Assembly: GCA_963833955.1 (NCBI GenBank) | Contig: CAWHZY010000017.1 | Location: forward strand, 202,449-266,448 | DNA: 64,000 nucleotides | Direction: 5' to 3' | DNA from: Roseiarcus sp963833955 | GTDB lineage: Bacteria > Pseudomonadota > Alphaproteobacteria > Rhizobiales > Beijerinckiaceae | Shown here: positions 25,890 through 35,096 of the stretch, one piece after another | Position numbering within the stretch: position 1 is the first letter of the stretch | Layout: every line of letters begins with the position of its first letter | The notes under the pieces: model-generated | The model's input: only the letters and a program-made list of their open reading frames with translations | Told to the model about the DNA's origin: nothing | The model's database searches: none | Position numbers and translations under genes: made by a program

Positions 25890-26615
25890 TCACCGAGCGC
25901 GCTCATCCATCGAGGCCCGGACCACCTCTCCGGTGTGGGCGACATGCTGTCGCATGAGATCGCCGGCGCGCCGAGCGTCGCGGCTCTCAAGCGCGGCGAG
26001 GATTAGCGCATGTTCTTGCACCGAGTCGCTCCAGCGCGACTCCGAAAGAATCGCCTGATAGCGGGCGCGACGGACCCGAGCGATTAATCGGGCGTGGATG
26101 TCAACGATCGCCGAGTTACCCGAAAACCGAACGATCGACGCGTGAAGCTTCTCGTTATCGTGGAAGTACTCCAAGCGCGCTTTTGTCTTGTGCCTCTGCT
26201 CGATCGCGATCTGCAGCTCACCCAACTTTCCCAAATCGGCCGTCGACATGCGAACCGCCGCCAGTTCGGCCGCCATCCCCTCGACGCCGCCCAGAGCCTC
26301 AAACAGATCGACGATCTCACGGATCGACAACCGGGCGACGTGCGCTCCGCGCCGAGGAATAAGTTCGACAAGTCCTTCGGCCGCGAGGACTTTTATAGCT
26401 TCGCGAAGAGGGGTTCGCGAGATCTCGAGCTGCACGCAGAGCTCCAACTCGTTGATCCACTCGCCCGCCACAAGCAGTCCCTCGACAATCAAGTCGCGAA
26501 TCCGCTCCGTCGCCTCGTCGTGCAGCGGACGGCGGCGAATAGGAAACGTCCGGCCGATTTGCGCGACCGTACGGTCATCACTGAGCGCGGCGCTTGAGGA
26601 TGGCGCAGCCGACAT
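25890..26615 (-). CDS. GntR-family regulator (FCD type) of the hydantoin/glyoxylate module
   Basis: A 241-residue regulator with a winged helix-turn-helix at about residues 25-95 (S-R-T-P-L-R-E-A-I-K) and a helical FCD effector domain. It is divergent from the hydantoinase gene across 136 bases, in which the site ATTTTGAATGCAAAAT lies at 26710-26725. The same 16 bases recur before gcl, so I infer that this protein controls both units, probably as a repressor released by a ureide or a glyoxylate-related metabolite. Confidence 0.9.
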   Translation of the reverse strand: MSAAPSSSAALSDDRTVAQIGRTFPIRRRPLHDEATERIRDLIVEGLLVAGEWINELELCVQLEISRTPLREAIKVLAAEGLVELIPRRGAHVARLSIREIVDLFEALGGVEGMAAELAAVRMSTADLGKLGELQIAIEQRHKTKARLEYFHDNEKLHASIVRFSGNSAIVDIHARLIARVRRARYQAILSESRWSDSVQEHALILAALESRDARRAGDLMRQHVAHTGEVVRASMDERAR

Positions 26616-26709
26616 CTGGAATCTCCGCTACGGCCCGCTCCGGCTAGAACGGGCCGTCTTAGCCAGAGATAGCTACTTGACATTCGCCCCGCAACAGGCG
26701 TACGTCATA

Positions 26710-26725
26710 ATTTTGAATGCAAAAT
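26710..26725. promoter_or_regulatory. Operator candidate, hydantoin module copy 1
   Basis: ATTTTGAATGCAAAAT, with inverted arms ATTTTG and CAAAAT around four bases. It is 26 bases upstream of the hydantoinase start and identical to the site at 33057-33072. The pattern suits FCD-type GntR regulators. Confidence 0.7.
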
Positions 26726-26751
26726 CTATAATTATCTTGGGGAGACCCGAA

Positions 26752-28174
26752 ATGGCGGAGTTCGATCTCGTCATCCGAGGAGGAACGGCGGCCACTGCTG
26801 CGGACGTGTTCCGAACCGACATCGGAGTGCGCGCCGGCCGAATCGCCGCACTCGCCATCGATGTTCCCGATGGTAAGCGGGAAATCGTGGCAAATGGTCT
26901 CCTCGTGCTGCGGGGTGGTATCGACGCGCACTGCCATCTCGACCAGCCGACCGGGGACGAATCGGTCATGGCCGACGACTTCACCAGCGGAACGCGGTCG
27001 GCAGCATGCGGCGAGACGACGACGCTGATGCCATTCGCGGCGCAGATGAAGGGCCAGAGCCTTCGCGAAGCGGTGTCCGGCTACCATTGTCGCGCCAATG
27101 GGAAGGCTTTCGTCGACTACGCGTTTCACCTTATCGTCACCGATCCGACCCCGCAGGTTTTAGGCCAGGAGCTGCCGGCGCTCATCCGGGACGGCTACAC
27201 GTCGTTCAAGATCTACATGACCTACGACACGCTGAAGCTGAGCGACCGCAAGATCCTTGACATGCTCGCGCTGGCAAGAAGCGAAGGCGCGCTGGTGATG
27301 ATCCACGCGGAGAACGCTGACTGCATCGGTTGGTTGACTGACAGGCTCGGGGGCCATTTCGCGCCGAAGTTCCACGCCGCAGCACGCCCGCAGATCGCCG
27401 AGCGAGAGGCCACGCATCGCGCGATAGCCCTTGCGGAGGTCGTCGATACACCGATCCTCATCGTTCATATTTCGGGTCAGGCAGCGATTGAGCAGATCCG
27501 CTGGGCCAAAAGCCGGGGCCTGCCCATCTACGCTGAAACCTGGCCGCAGTACCTGTTTCTGACAGCCGACGACCTCGAGGCGCCCGGGCTTTCGAGGCGC
27601 GAAGTGTGTCTGCAGCCCGCCGCCGCGCGATCGCGCGAGTCAGGCCGCAGTCTGGCACGGCCTGCGGGATGGCCTTTTTCAGGTCTTCTCATCCGACCAC
27701 GCGCCGTTCCGCTACCACGATCCAAAGGGCAAGCAGGTCGCGAAGGCAGCGTCGAGCTTTGCCTGTATTCCCAACGGAATTCCGGGCCTCGAGACGCGGC
27801 TTCCGCTCCTGTTCTCGGCGGGCGTGAATGAAGGGCGCATCGACATCTGTCAGTTCGTTGCGTTGACCTCAGCCAACCCCGCCAAGATGTACGGGCTCGC
27901 CCCTCGCAAAGGGTCGATCGCGATTGGCGCCGACGCTGACATCGCCATGTGGGACGCGAATCGTGAGGTCACGATCACTAACGAGATGTTGCATTACAAC
28001 GTCGACTACACGCCATACGAAGGCATGCGGGTGCGCGGCTGGCCGGTGACGACGGTTTCACGGGGCGAAATCCTTTGGTCGGACGGTCAGTTCCATGCGC
28101 TCGAAAGCCACGGCCAGTTTCTTCGCTGCGATCCTCCACAATCAATCCCAGCCCGACAGGGCCAGGAGGCGTGA
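26752..28174 (+). CDS. Dihydropyrimidinase/hydantoinase, internal frameshift
   Basis: An amidohydrolase of about 473 residues that would open cyclic ureides (hydantoins, dihydropyrimidines) to N-carbamoyl acids. The metal-binding pair is H60/H62 in D-A-H-C-H-L-D-Q, and the carbamylated bridging lysine is K153 in S-F-K-I-Y-M. The frame breaks near 27,580-27,606 and resumes +1 at G-A-K-C-V-C-S-P-P-P-R-D, with S-S-D-H-A-P-F-R-Y and the C-terminal sequence to 28174 intact. One surplus base accounts for this. Start ATG 26752 follows GGGGAG. It leads an apparent operon with an MFS transporter and a racemase-fold gene, and has the 16-base operator just upstream. Allantoinase activity cannot be excluded. 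Confidence 0.82.
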
Positions 28175-28177
28175 TCC

Positions 28178-29492
28178 ATGAGTTCGACTATGAGTCCCAC
28201 GCGCCCGTTCGATGCGGCTGTCGCCCTTGCGCCCACCAAGGTGCGCTGGCGCATCTTCTTGTCTCATGCTGATGCTGATCGCCATCAACTACATCGATCG
28301 CGCATCCATCTCGGTCGCGATGCCCGTGATCTCCAAGGAGTTCGACCTCGACCTCAGGACGCAGGGATTCACTCTCAGCTCGTTCTTTCTCACCTATGCG
28401 CTGATGCAAATCCCGGGCGGCATGCTCGCCGATCGGTTTAAGCCGCGCATTGTCATCGCCGCCGCGACTTTGGGATGGGGATTCTTTCAGGCCATCGCCG
28501 CCGTTTCGCCCAACGCGTGGATACTGGTTCTGACGCGGCTCGGCCTCGGCGCGTCGGAGGCGCCGATCTACCCAGCCGGCGGCAAACTCAATGCGATTTG
28601 GATGGCCTCCACGGAACGGGCGCGCGGCGCGACCCTGCTTGACGGCGGCGCGCCGCTCGGGGCGGCGCTAGGCTCGCTGATCATCGCGGGCCTCATTGGA
28701 GAATTCGGCTCGTGGCGATTGTCTTTCGTTGTGGCTGGCGTCGGCACGATGGTCTGCGGCCTCTTCGCGTGGTGGTATATCCGCAACGATCCGGCCGAAC
28801 ATCCCTCGGTCAACCGGGCTGAAGCTGATCATATCGCTCAAGCGCACGCCCTCGAAGATTCCTTGACGGCGTCGCCGTCGGGATCGAGTGCCTGGGCCTA
28901 TTTCCGGTATCGGTCGGCGTGGTGCATGTGCCTCGGCTGGATGTTCTTCAACGCCGTTTTCTATGGCCTCCTGACTTGGATGCCGACCTACTTGTCTGCA
29001 GTGCATGGCCTCGACATCAAACAGCTCGGCGGCGCGCTGTTCTCGATGTTCTTCGCCGGGTTCGTCGGCGAACTGATCGGTGGCCAGATCGGGGACGCGT
29101 GGCGCGCGCGCGGTGGCAGACCGAACACGGTGTTCAGGACGCTGTTCGGCGTGGCGGCGATCATTGCCTGCCTTTCGATCTTCGGAGTCGCCTATTTGAG
29201 CGATCCGCTGACAATTATAATCTTGCTCTCTTCGACACTGTTCTTCCTGCGCTGGTGCGGGATGTATTGGGCGATCCCCGGCATCTTGGCTTCACGCGCG
29301 CGGTCGGGATTCCTCGGCGGCTGCATGAACCTCGGCGGCAATATCGCGGGAATCACCGTGCCTGTCATCGTTGGCTTTATCGTGCAGGCGACAGGATCAT
29401 ACTTTCCAGCCCTGATCTTCTTTGCCTGCGCGGCGGCCGCGCTTTTCGTTTGCTCGATGCTGATCGATTACAGCGGCAAGCTGGCGGTCTGA
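28178..29492 (+). CDS. MFS transporter (anion:cation symporter type), N-terminal frameshift
   Basis: A transporter of about 437 residues in the major facilitator superfamily, ACS-like group, with about 12 membrane helices. Typical marks are N-Y-I-D-R-A-S-I-S in helix 1, G-G-M-L-A-D-R-F-K-P between helices 2 and 3, and R-L-G-L-G-A-S-E-A-P in helix 4. The ATG at 28178 (after AGGAGG) encodes an N-terminus that ends K-V-R-W-R-I-F near 28258; the helix 1 sequence is in the neighbouring frame, so one base is missing in between. It lies 3 bases after the hydantoinase stop and probably imports the ureide or a related carboxylate. Confidence 0.82.
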
Positions 29493-29533
29493 GACCGCTG
29501 CGGCCCAATCGGAAATCGTAATTGGAGACGCAA

Positions 29534-30346
29534 GTGCCTGAACCCATTCGACTCGGAATGCTGACCCCTTCGTCAAATACGATCCTTGAGCCCGTGACAA
29601 CGGCCATGCTGTCCGGTGTGCCCAACGTCACCGCTCATTTCAGCCGCTTCAGGGTCACCGAGATTGCGATCGCCGACTCTTCCGACCGACAGTTCGACGA
29701 GGACGAGATCCTGAGAGCAGCGGACTTGCTCGCCCACGCCAAGGTCAATGTCATCGCCTGGAACGGGACGTCTGCGAGCTGGCTGGGCTTCGAGCGGGAC
29801 GAGCAGCTTTGCGCGCGAATTTTCTCAGCGACTGGAATTCCAGCGGGCACGTCGGTCCTGGCCTTCCGAGAAATCTTCCAGCGCACCGGCGTTTCGCGCA
29901 TCGGGCTCGTCACGCCTTATGTCGCCACTGTGCAGGCGAAAATAATGGACAATTGGCGCAAGGCCGGCGTGTTCTGTCCGGCCGAGCGCCACTCTGGCCT
30001 TCGCGAGAATTTCGCGTTCGCCGCGGTCTCCGAACGCGACATTGCCGACATGGCGCGGGCGGTCGGAGGAGCGGGCGTTGATGCGGTGTCGATCGTCTGC
30101 ACGAATATGCGCGGCGCCCGCCTAGCTGAGGAGCTGGAGGCGGAGCTCGGCGTTCCGGTCTATGATTCGATCGCAACGACGCTGTGGAAGAGCCTCTTGC
30201 TCGCTGGCGCCGCTCCGGCTCAAATCCGTGGATGGGGCAGCCTCTTCTCCAACCCCCTTCTTGCTTCGGCCCAGGTTGGGCAGAAAGCGCCATCGGCCGC
30301 CCCAGATTCGGGGCCATCCCCGTTGGCTACGGCCCTGCCGAGCTGA
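29534..30346 (+). CDS. Asp/Glu racemase-fold protein of the AMDase/maleate isomerase group
   Basis: About 270 residues. Members of this fold racemise, isomerise or decarboxylate small acids using one or two cysteines. Here the first active-site segment reads W-N-G-T-S-A-S with glycine where maleate isomerase has a cysteine, while the second cysteine is present (C189 in I-V-C-T-N-M). That one-cysteine pattern resembles arylmalonate decarboxylase. I prefer the GTG at 29534 (GGAG six bases upstream) over TTG 29522. The last 25 residues are rich in Ala, Ser and Pro and unlike the family, so a late frameshift is possible. It sits 30 bases after the MFS gene, and its substrate is unknown. Confidence 0.78.
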   Translation: MPEPIRLGMLTPSSNTILEPVTTAMLSGVPNVTAHFSRFRVTEIAIADSSDRQFDEDEILRAADLLAHAKVNVIAWNGTSASWLGFERDEQLCARIFSATGIPAGTSVLAFREIFQRTGVSRIGLVTPYVATVQAKIMDNWRKAGVFCPAERHSGLRENFAFAAVSERDIADMARAVGGAGVDAVSIVCTNMRGARLAEELEAELGVPVYDSIATTLWKSLLLAGAAPAQIRGWGSLFSNPLLASAQVGQKAPSAAPDSGPSPLATALPS

Positions 30347-30461
30347 CGGCGCCGATCTTTGCGATCAATGAAACCTCTGTCGTTCATGTCGGGCGGCAGA
30401 AATTAGGGAGTGAAAAAAAATGGCAATACCAGGCTCAAGCAACTCGAATAAAGCGAGAGTG

Positions 30462-30902
30462 ATGAACAGGACGCTCGGCTTGGCCCTCTTCACCACGTTC
30501 TTCACGACGTCGAGTCTTATCGGGCTCAGCGAGGCCTGCACGCTGATGGGCGCCAACGGGACCGCAACGGCGGACGGACATGTCTACCTCGCTTCCACAA
30601 GCGATAACCCCTACATCGAAGGGCCGCGCAACCAAGTGTATCTGACGATTCCGAAAGAGGGCTTTAAATTCGTCCATACCCCGCTGCACATTCAGGATCC
30701 TCCTGGTCATTATTTTGACGTGGGTTCGGACCGCGGCATGAACGAAAAAGGATTTTCCTGGACGCGTGCCTGGGTCGTGCCGAACGAGCCCCAGGCGGCG
30801 CGCCGCGGTAAAACTGCAGGCCCTCCTCATCGTAGAGGGGGGCCAAATTTTTCCATCATCTCAGTGGCTACAAACAGAGCGGTTTCGCCCCGTTCCGCTT
30901 AA
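30462..30902 (+). pseudogene. N-terminal part of a secreted Ntn-hydrolase (choloylglycine hydrolase/C69 type)
   Basis: The N-terminus has a signal peptide and then E-A-C-T-L-M-G-A-N-G-T, placing Cys at the expected mature end, followed by S-T-S-D-N-P-Y, as in N-terminal nucleophile amidases of the penicillin acylase/dipeptidase C69 type. After about 115 residues (V-V-P-N-E-P-Q-A-A) similarity ends and the frame becomes arginine- and proline-rich, closing at 30902; normal members have several hundred residues. It is therefore truncated or frameshifted. It would have been an exported amidase releasing amino acids or ureides. It converges on the next gene, 16 bases away. Confidence 0.6.
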
Positions 30903-30918
30903 GGTGGGCGCGTCACCG

Positions 30919-31665
30919 TCAATCGCGCCGCTCGATACGCGCCGCGAGCGCATCGGGCAGACCGATGGTTGATTTGGCGTCTGGACGCCGGAACGCGCCA
31001 GCGCTCGCCTTGCGGACCCCGAGCGTCACAAGCGCCTCGGCCTGCTTGACCGCCGCCACCATCTGATCGACCAACGGAACCGGGACGCGATCGCGAACGC
31101 GCGCAGAAAGACCGGCAAGCGGCGCGCCTGCCAAGATCACAACGTCTGCTTCCAACTCAAGCGCCGCTTGACCCGCGAGCTCGGCGAGGAGGCTTTCCTT
31201 CTCATCCTGGACGTCGCCGATCGACTGGAATGGATCGTCGAGCATGCGAATGCCGGCGCACCGTCCTGTGAGCCCATGCAGGTCCACGCATTCCTGGTAC
31301 CAGGGGCCGAGCGCCCGCGCGAACGTGACGATGGCGAAGCGCCGCCCCAGCATGCAAGCCGTGAGCATCGACGCTTCGGCCATACCGACGATCGGAATAT
31401 CGAACAGCTCTCGCGCCCCGAAAAGACCCGGATCGCCGAAGGCGGCGATAATCGCCGCGTCGTAGTCCTTGTGGCGTTCCGCGAGCATCTCGAGCGCGAT
31501 GGCGCCGCCGATCTGAGCCTCGGCGCGCGTCGCAATATAGGGAACGCCTCGTGGCGCAGTGGCCGTCGAGAGGACCGTTCCAGCCGCTGCGGCCTGCTTC
31601 GCGGCGGCAGCGAGCCGGGCGGTGATGTCCGAGCTGGTGTTCGGATTGAGAATGAGGATCCGCAT
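30919..31665 (-). CDS. Asp/Glu/hydantoin racemase-family protein lacking both catalytic cysteines
   Basis: A 248-residue protein starting M-R-I-L-I-L-N-P-N-T-S, the signature of the hydantoin racemase family (ATG 31665; an upstream ATG at 31728 would add an unlikely tail). In proven hydantoin racemases the two cysteines lie in A-C-F-G-D-P-G-L and G-C-A-G-M; here these positions read A-A-F-G-D-P-G-L and A-G-A-P-L-A-G, so both are replaced. It is thus probably not a classical two-base racemase. It lies in the ureide module on the minus strand, 69 bases after a serine hydrolase gene, with which it forms an operon. Confidence 0.82.
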   Translation of the reverse strand: MRILILNPNTSSDITARLAAAAKQAAAAGTVLSTATAPRGVPYIATRAEAQIGGAIALEMLAERHKDYDAAIIAAFGDPGLFGARELFDIPIVGMAEASMLTACMLGRRFAIVTFARALGPWYQECVDLHGLTGRCAGIRMLDDPFQSIGDVQDEKESLLAELAGQAALELEADVVILAGAPLAGLSARVRDRVPVPLVDQMVAAVKQAEALVTLGVRKASAGAFRRPDAKSTIGLPDALAARIERRD

Positions 31666-31734
31666 CGTTTTTATCCGGGACCGCGTCGCCGCGAAACGTT
31701 GAGGGCGCGTCCGAGATGCCGCACCCACCTAGGC

Positions 31735-32976
31735 TCATTGTGGGACGTCGGTATTGTTCGGGTCGAGCGGGAAGCCCGGCACGCCCTTGCTGTCCTCTGC
31801 CAGCTGAAGCTCTTCAAGCAGCGCGCTTTTCTGCATGTTCGTCGGCCTGGTCGGCTTGTGATCCAGCGCCGGCAAGATGAATTCGCTCATCATGTAGCGC
31901 AGCATCTGGAGGCACTTGGCGTCCCGCAGTCCGCCATCAGGAGACATGATGCTCGTCATCGTCACGACAGCGTTGTACTTGGGCAGAACGACGATATTCT
32001 GACCCTTGAAGCCCATCGTGTCGAACTCAGGTTGATTCCCGCCTTCGACACCCCCTTCCAGAATGTTGTTGACCCACCAATAGTATCCAAAGAAGGGCGT
32101 GCTTTCGCCGGTCGTCATCGCCCTCATCCAGGCCGCGGGCGCGATCTGCTTGCCTTCCCATTGGCCGCGCTGAAGTGCGAGAAGACCAAGGCGGGCCATG
32201 TCCACTGCACGCAACCTCAAGCCCCAGCCACCCGAGACAAGGCCCTTCTCGTCGGCCCGAGTCCACGCGTAATGCTTCATGCCGAGCGACTTGAACACCT
32301 TCGCCTCAGCGTAATCCTCGAGCTTCTCGCCGGCCGCGCTGCTGAGCATCGCAGTCGCGAGGATCGGGTTGACGTCCATGTATTGGAACACCTTGCCCGG
32401 CTCGAGCAGAGGCTTGGTCGTTGCGGCGAGCTTCAACCGGTCCGGCGCCTCGTAGTAGATCGGATCATTCGGAGGCTTGAAGTCGTAATAGAGGCCTGTC
32501 GTCATGTTTAGCACATTGCGGAGCCTGACCTTGTCCTTGTCCGCGACGGCCTCTTTGAGGTCCGGCCGATAGCGCCCGATGACATCCTTCACCGAACTGT
32601 CGAGACTGATTTTGCCTTCCGCGATAAGATCACCCGCAAGAACGGAAGTAAGCGCCTTCGTGATCGAGTAAAGTTCGTAGTTCTTATCGCGCGTTAGTCC
32701 AGAGCTGTAGCGTTCGAATGCGATCTTGCCATCTTTAACGATGACGAGGCTGCGCACGTCGAGCTTCTGATCGCGGATCCACTGTGAGAGCTTAACGAGT
32801 TGGTCGGAGTCGACTCCGGCCTCTTGAGGCCAGACCTCGGGAAGCTCCGTGCGGTCAGGCTTAGCTGGGAACTCAACTTTTGCAGATTGCGCGAACGCGA
32901 ACGGTCCACCGCCCAAGGACAGGCTGGCGCCTAACAGCGGCGCCATAATTCGCCGTAGTACACGTGTGCTTCTCAT
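31735..32976 (-). CDS. Exported beta-lactamase-fold serine hydrolase
   Basis: A 413-residue protein of the class C beta-lactamase/esterase EstB/DD-peptidase superfamily. The nucleophile motif S-x-x-K is S104-I-T-K107, preceded by a substrate-binding region R-S-L-V-I-V-K-D-G-K. Residues 1-30 form a signal peptide ending F-A-F-A-Q. The start at 32976 (GGAGAG upstream) is preferred over ATGs at 32997 and 33021. It is divergent from gcl across 139 bases that hold the operator at 33057-33072, so it is likely coregulated with glyoxylate use. An extracytoplasmic amide or ester substrate is likely; antibiotic resistance is not suggested. Confidence 0.85.
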   Translation of the reverse strand: MRSTRVLRRIMAPLLGASLSLGGGPFAFAQSAKVEFPAKPDRTELPEVWPQEAGVDSDQLVKLSQWIRDQKLDVRSLVIVKDGKIAFERYSSGLTRDKNYELYSITKALTSVLAGDLIAEGKISLDSSVKDVIGRYRPDLKEAVADKDKVRLRNVLNMTTGLYYDFKPPNDPIYYEAPDRLKLAATTKPLLEPGKVFQYMDVNPILATAMLSSAAGEKLEDYAEAKVFKSLGMKHYAWTRADEKGLVSGGWGLRLRAVDMARLGLLALQRGQWEGKQIAPAAWMRAMTTGESTPFFGYYWWVNNILEGGVEGGNQPEFDTMGFKGQNIVVLPKYNAVVTMTSIMSPDGGLRDAKCLQMLRYMMSEFILPALDHKPTRPTNMQKSALLEELQLAEDSKGVPGFPLDPNNTDVPQ

Positions 32977-33056
32977 GCCTGTCTCTCCAACAAACATCCG
33001 GCCCTTTGCCTCCCTGACCATGCTTCACGCCCGAGGCGAAATCAATAGCATTTTAC

Positions 33057-33072
33057 ATTTTGAATGCAAAAT
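33057..33072. promoter_or_regulatory. Operator candidate, hydantoin module copy 2
   Basis: ATTTTGAATGCAAAAT, identical in all 16 bases to the site before the hydantoinase gene. It lies between the divergent serine hydrolase and gcl genes, 43 bases before the gcl start. Confidence 0.7.
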
Positions 33073-33115
33073 GTTAAAACACGACGGAGCGAGAAGTATC
33101 GGAGGGAACTAAGTC

Positions 33116-34954
33116 ATGGCACGCATGGGCTCGGTGGACGCCGCAGTGCTGGTGCTCGAGCGAGAAGGTGTGTCGGTCGCTTTCGGAGTGCCCGGCGCGG
33201 CCATCAACCCGCTCTACGCTGCGCTGCGTAAGCGGGGCTCCATCCGCCATATCTTGGCACGCCACGTAGAAGGCGCCTCGCACATGGCCGACGGCTATTC
33301 GCGCGCCAAACCTGGTGCGATTGGCGTTTGTATCGGCACCTCGGGCCCCGCCGGCACCGACATGATCACCGGGCTCTACGCCGCCGCTGCGGACTCTATT
33401 CCTATCCTTTGCATTACCGGCCAGGCGCCGCGAGCCAAACTCTACAAAGAAGACTTCCAGGCGATCGACATCGAGTCGATCGCGAAGCAGGTTGCGAAGT
33501 GGGCGGTGACGGTGCGCGAGCCGGCGCTCGTCCCCATGGTTCTTCAGCAGGCTTTCCATGTGATGCGCTCGGGCCGTCCGGGCCCCGTATTGATCGACCT
33601 GCCTATCGACGTTCAGACCGCTGAGATCGAATACGACATCGGCACCTATGAATCCCTGCCGGTGTACAAGCCGGCGGCGACGAAAGCGCAAGCTCGGCGT
33701 GCTGTCGAGATGATGAACGCTTCCGAGCGGCCCCTAATCGTTGCGGGGGGCGGGATTATCAATGCCGACGCAAACCGCCAGCTTGTCGAGTTCGCCGAAT
33801 TCACGGGCGTTCCTGTCATCCCGACGCTGATGGGTTGGGGTTCGATCCCCGATGATCATGACTTGATGGCAGGAATGGTGGGCCTTCAGACAAGCCATCG
33901 CTACGGCAACGCAACCTTCCTCGAATCTGATTTTGTGTTTGGCGTCGGCAATCGATGGGCCAATCGGCACACCGGCTCAATTGAGCTGTACACCAAAGGC
34001 CGAAAGTTCATTCACGTTGATATTGAGCCAACCCAGATTGGAAGGGTGTTTGGTCCGGACTTTGGCATCGTTTCCGACGCGCGCGCGGCGCTTGAACTGT
34101 TCATTGAGGCGGCGCGTGCGCTGAAAGCGGAAGGCAAGCTTAGGGATCGGTCCGAGTGGGCGGCCCAATGCCTGCATCGCAAGAACAACATGCTCCGCCG
34201 CTCGCACTTCGATCAGGTCCCGCTCAAACCGCAGCGCGTCTATCAGGAGATGAACGAGTGCCTCGATCGTGACACGTGCTACGTGACAACCATCGGCCTC
34301 TCGCAAATTGCGGGAGCGCAGTTTCTGCACGTTTATGAGCCGCGAAACTGGATCAATTGCGGTCAGGCTGGGCCCCTGGGCTGGACCCTTCCCGCGGCGC
34401 TCGGTGTTCGCGCCGCTGACCCTCATCGGAAGATCGTGGCCCTTTCAGGCGACTACGACTTTCAATTCATGATCGAGGAGCTCGCGGTCGGCGCACAGCA
34501 CAAATTGCCGTATCTCCATGTGGTGGTGAACAACTCGTACCTCGGGCTCATTCGCCAGTCGCAGCGTGGCTTCCAAATGGATTTTGAGGTCAGTCTCGCC
34601 TTCGAGAATATCAACGCAGCGCCTGATGGCGATGCCGTGCCTGGCTATGGCGTCGACCATGTGGCGGTGGCGGAGGGCCTCGGTTGCAAGGCAATCCGGG
34701 TTAAGAGCCCAAACGAATTCAAAGCTGCTTTCGCCCGCGCTCACGAGCTTATGGAGGAATATCAAGTTCCGGTGGTGCTCGAGTTCATTCTCGAGCGCGT
34801 CACCAACATCTCCATGGGGACGGAGATCGAAGGCGTGAACGAGTTTGAGGAAATCCTCTGTCTCGATCCCACGCTTTCAATCCGTCGGGCCCAGGACCTG
34901 GAAAGTGTCGAAGCGCCGGGCAAGCTGAAAGACGCTCTCGCCGAGAAACGATGA
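33116..34954 (+). CDS. gcl: Glyoxylate carboligase (tartronate-semialdehyde synthase)
   Basis: A 612-residue thiamine-diphosphate enzyme that joins two glyoxylates to tartronate semialdehyde with release of CO2. The sequence follows E. coli Gcl almost throughout. The diagnostic position is V51 in A-R-H-V-E-G-A, where other members of the family have the catalytic glutamate. The cofactor region G-D-Y-D-F-Q-F and V-V-N-N-S-Y-L-G is present, and the C-terminal V-T-N-I-S-M-G-T-E-I is Gcl-like. The start ATG follows GGAGGGA. Remains of hyi and glxR follow in the usual order gcl-hyi-glxR, so the operon was once complete. It would channel glyoxylate from ureide breakdown to glycerate. Confidence 0.97.
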   Translation: MARMGSVDAAVLVLEREGVSVAFGVPGAAINPLYAALRKRGSIRHILARHVEGASHMADGYSRAKPGAIGVCIGTSGPAGTDMITGLYAAAADSIPILCITGQAPRAKLYKEDFQAIDIESIAKQVAKWAVTVREPALVPMVLQQAFHVMRSGRPGPVLIDLPIDVQTAEIEYDIGTYESLPVYKPAATKAQARRAVEMMNASERPLIVAGGGIINADANRQLVEFAEFTGVPVIPTLMGWGSIPDDHDLMAGMVGLQTSHRYGNATFLESDFVFGVGNRWANRHTGSIELYTKGRKFIHVDIEPTQIGRVFGPDFGIVSDARAALELFIEAARALKAEGKLRDRSEWAAQCLHRKNNMLRRSHFDQVPLKPQRVYQEMNECLDRDTCYVTTIGLSQIAGAQFLHVYEPRNWINCGQAGPLGWTLPAALGVRAADPHRKIVALSGDYDFQFMIEELAVGAQHKLPYLHVVVNNSYLGLIRQSQRGFQMDFEVSLAFENINAAPDGDAVPGYGVDHVAVAEGLGCKAIRVKSPNEFKAAFARAHELMEEYQVPVVLEFILERVTNISMGTEIEGVNEFEEILCLDPTLSIRRAQDLESVEAPGKLKDALAEKR

Positions 34955-34974
34955 ACGCTATTGATTGTCTTACT

Positions 34975-35000
34975 CCCGCCTCGAGACCGCCAGAGGCGGG
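34975..35000 (+). promoter_or_regulatory. Intercistronic hairpin after gcl
   Basis: CCCGCCTC and GAGGCGGG form an 8-base stem around a 10-base loop, 20 bases after the gcl stop and just before the ribosome binding site of the hyi remnant. There is no T-run. Confidence 0.55.
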
Positions 35001-35011
35001 AAGGAGGAACT

Positions 35012-35096
35012 ATGCCGAGATTCGCAGCCAACCTCACCATGATGGCCCGCCGGTCTGCTCAATCGCATTCCTCCTGACGCCGGAGCAAGAAGATGA
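35012..35096 (+). pseudogene. hyi: Remnant of hydroxypyruvate isomerase gene (hyi) with internal deletion
   Basis: A strong ribosome binding site (AAGGAGGAAC) precedes ATG 35012, which encodes M-P-R-F-A-A-N-L-T-M-M, the usual start of Hyi. After 11 codons the similarity ends. The last bases reach a TGA that overlaps the glxR ATG as ATGA, which is how hyi would have coupled to glxR. The simplest reading is a large internal deletion leaving both tips of the gene. The N-terminal match is seen; the claim that the 3' end is also a hyi tip is inferred. Confidence 0.6.

Noticed and set aside
28178..28260. Separate small gene before the MFS transporter
   Set aside because: Its sequence is the N-terminus of the transporter; a single missing base explains the split.
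31735..32976. Antibiotic-resistance beta-lactamase
   Set aside because: It has the S-x-x-K motif of the superfamily, but gene context and sequence suggest an esterase or amidase, and nothing points to resistance.
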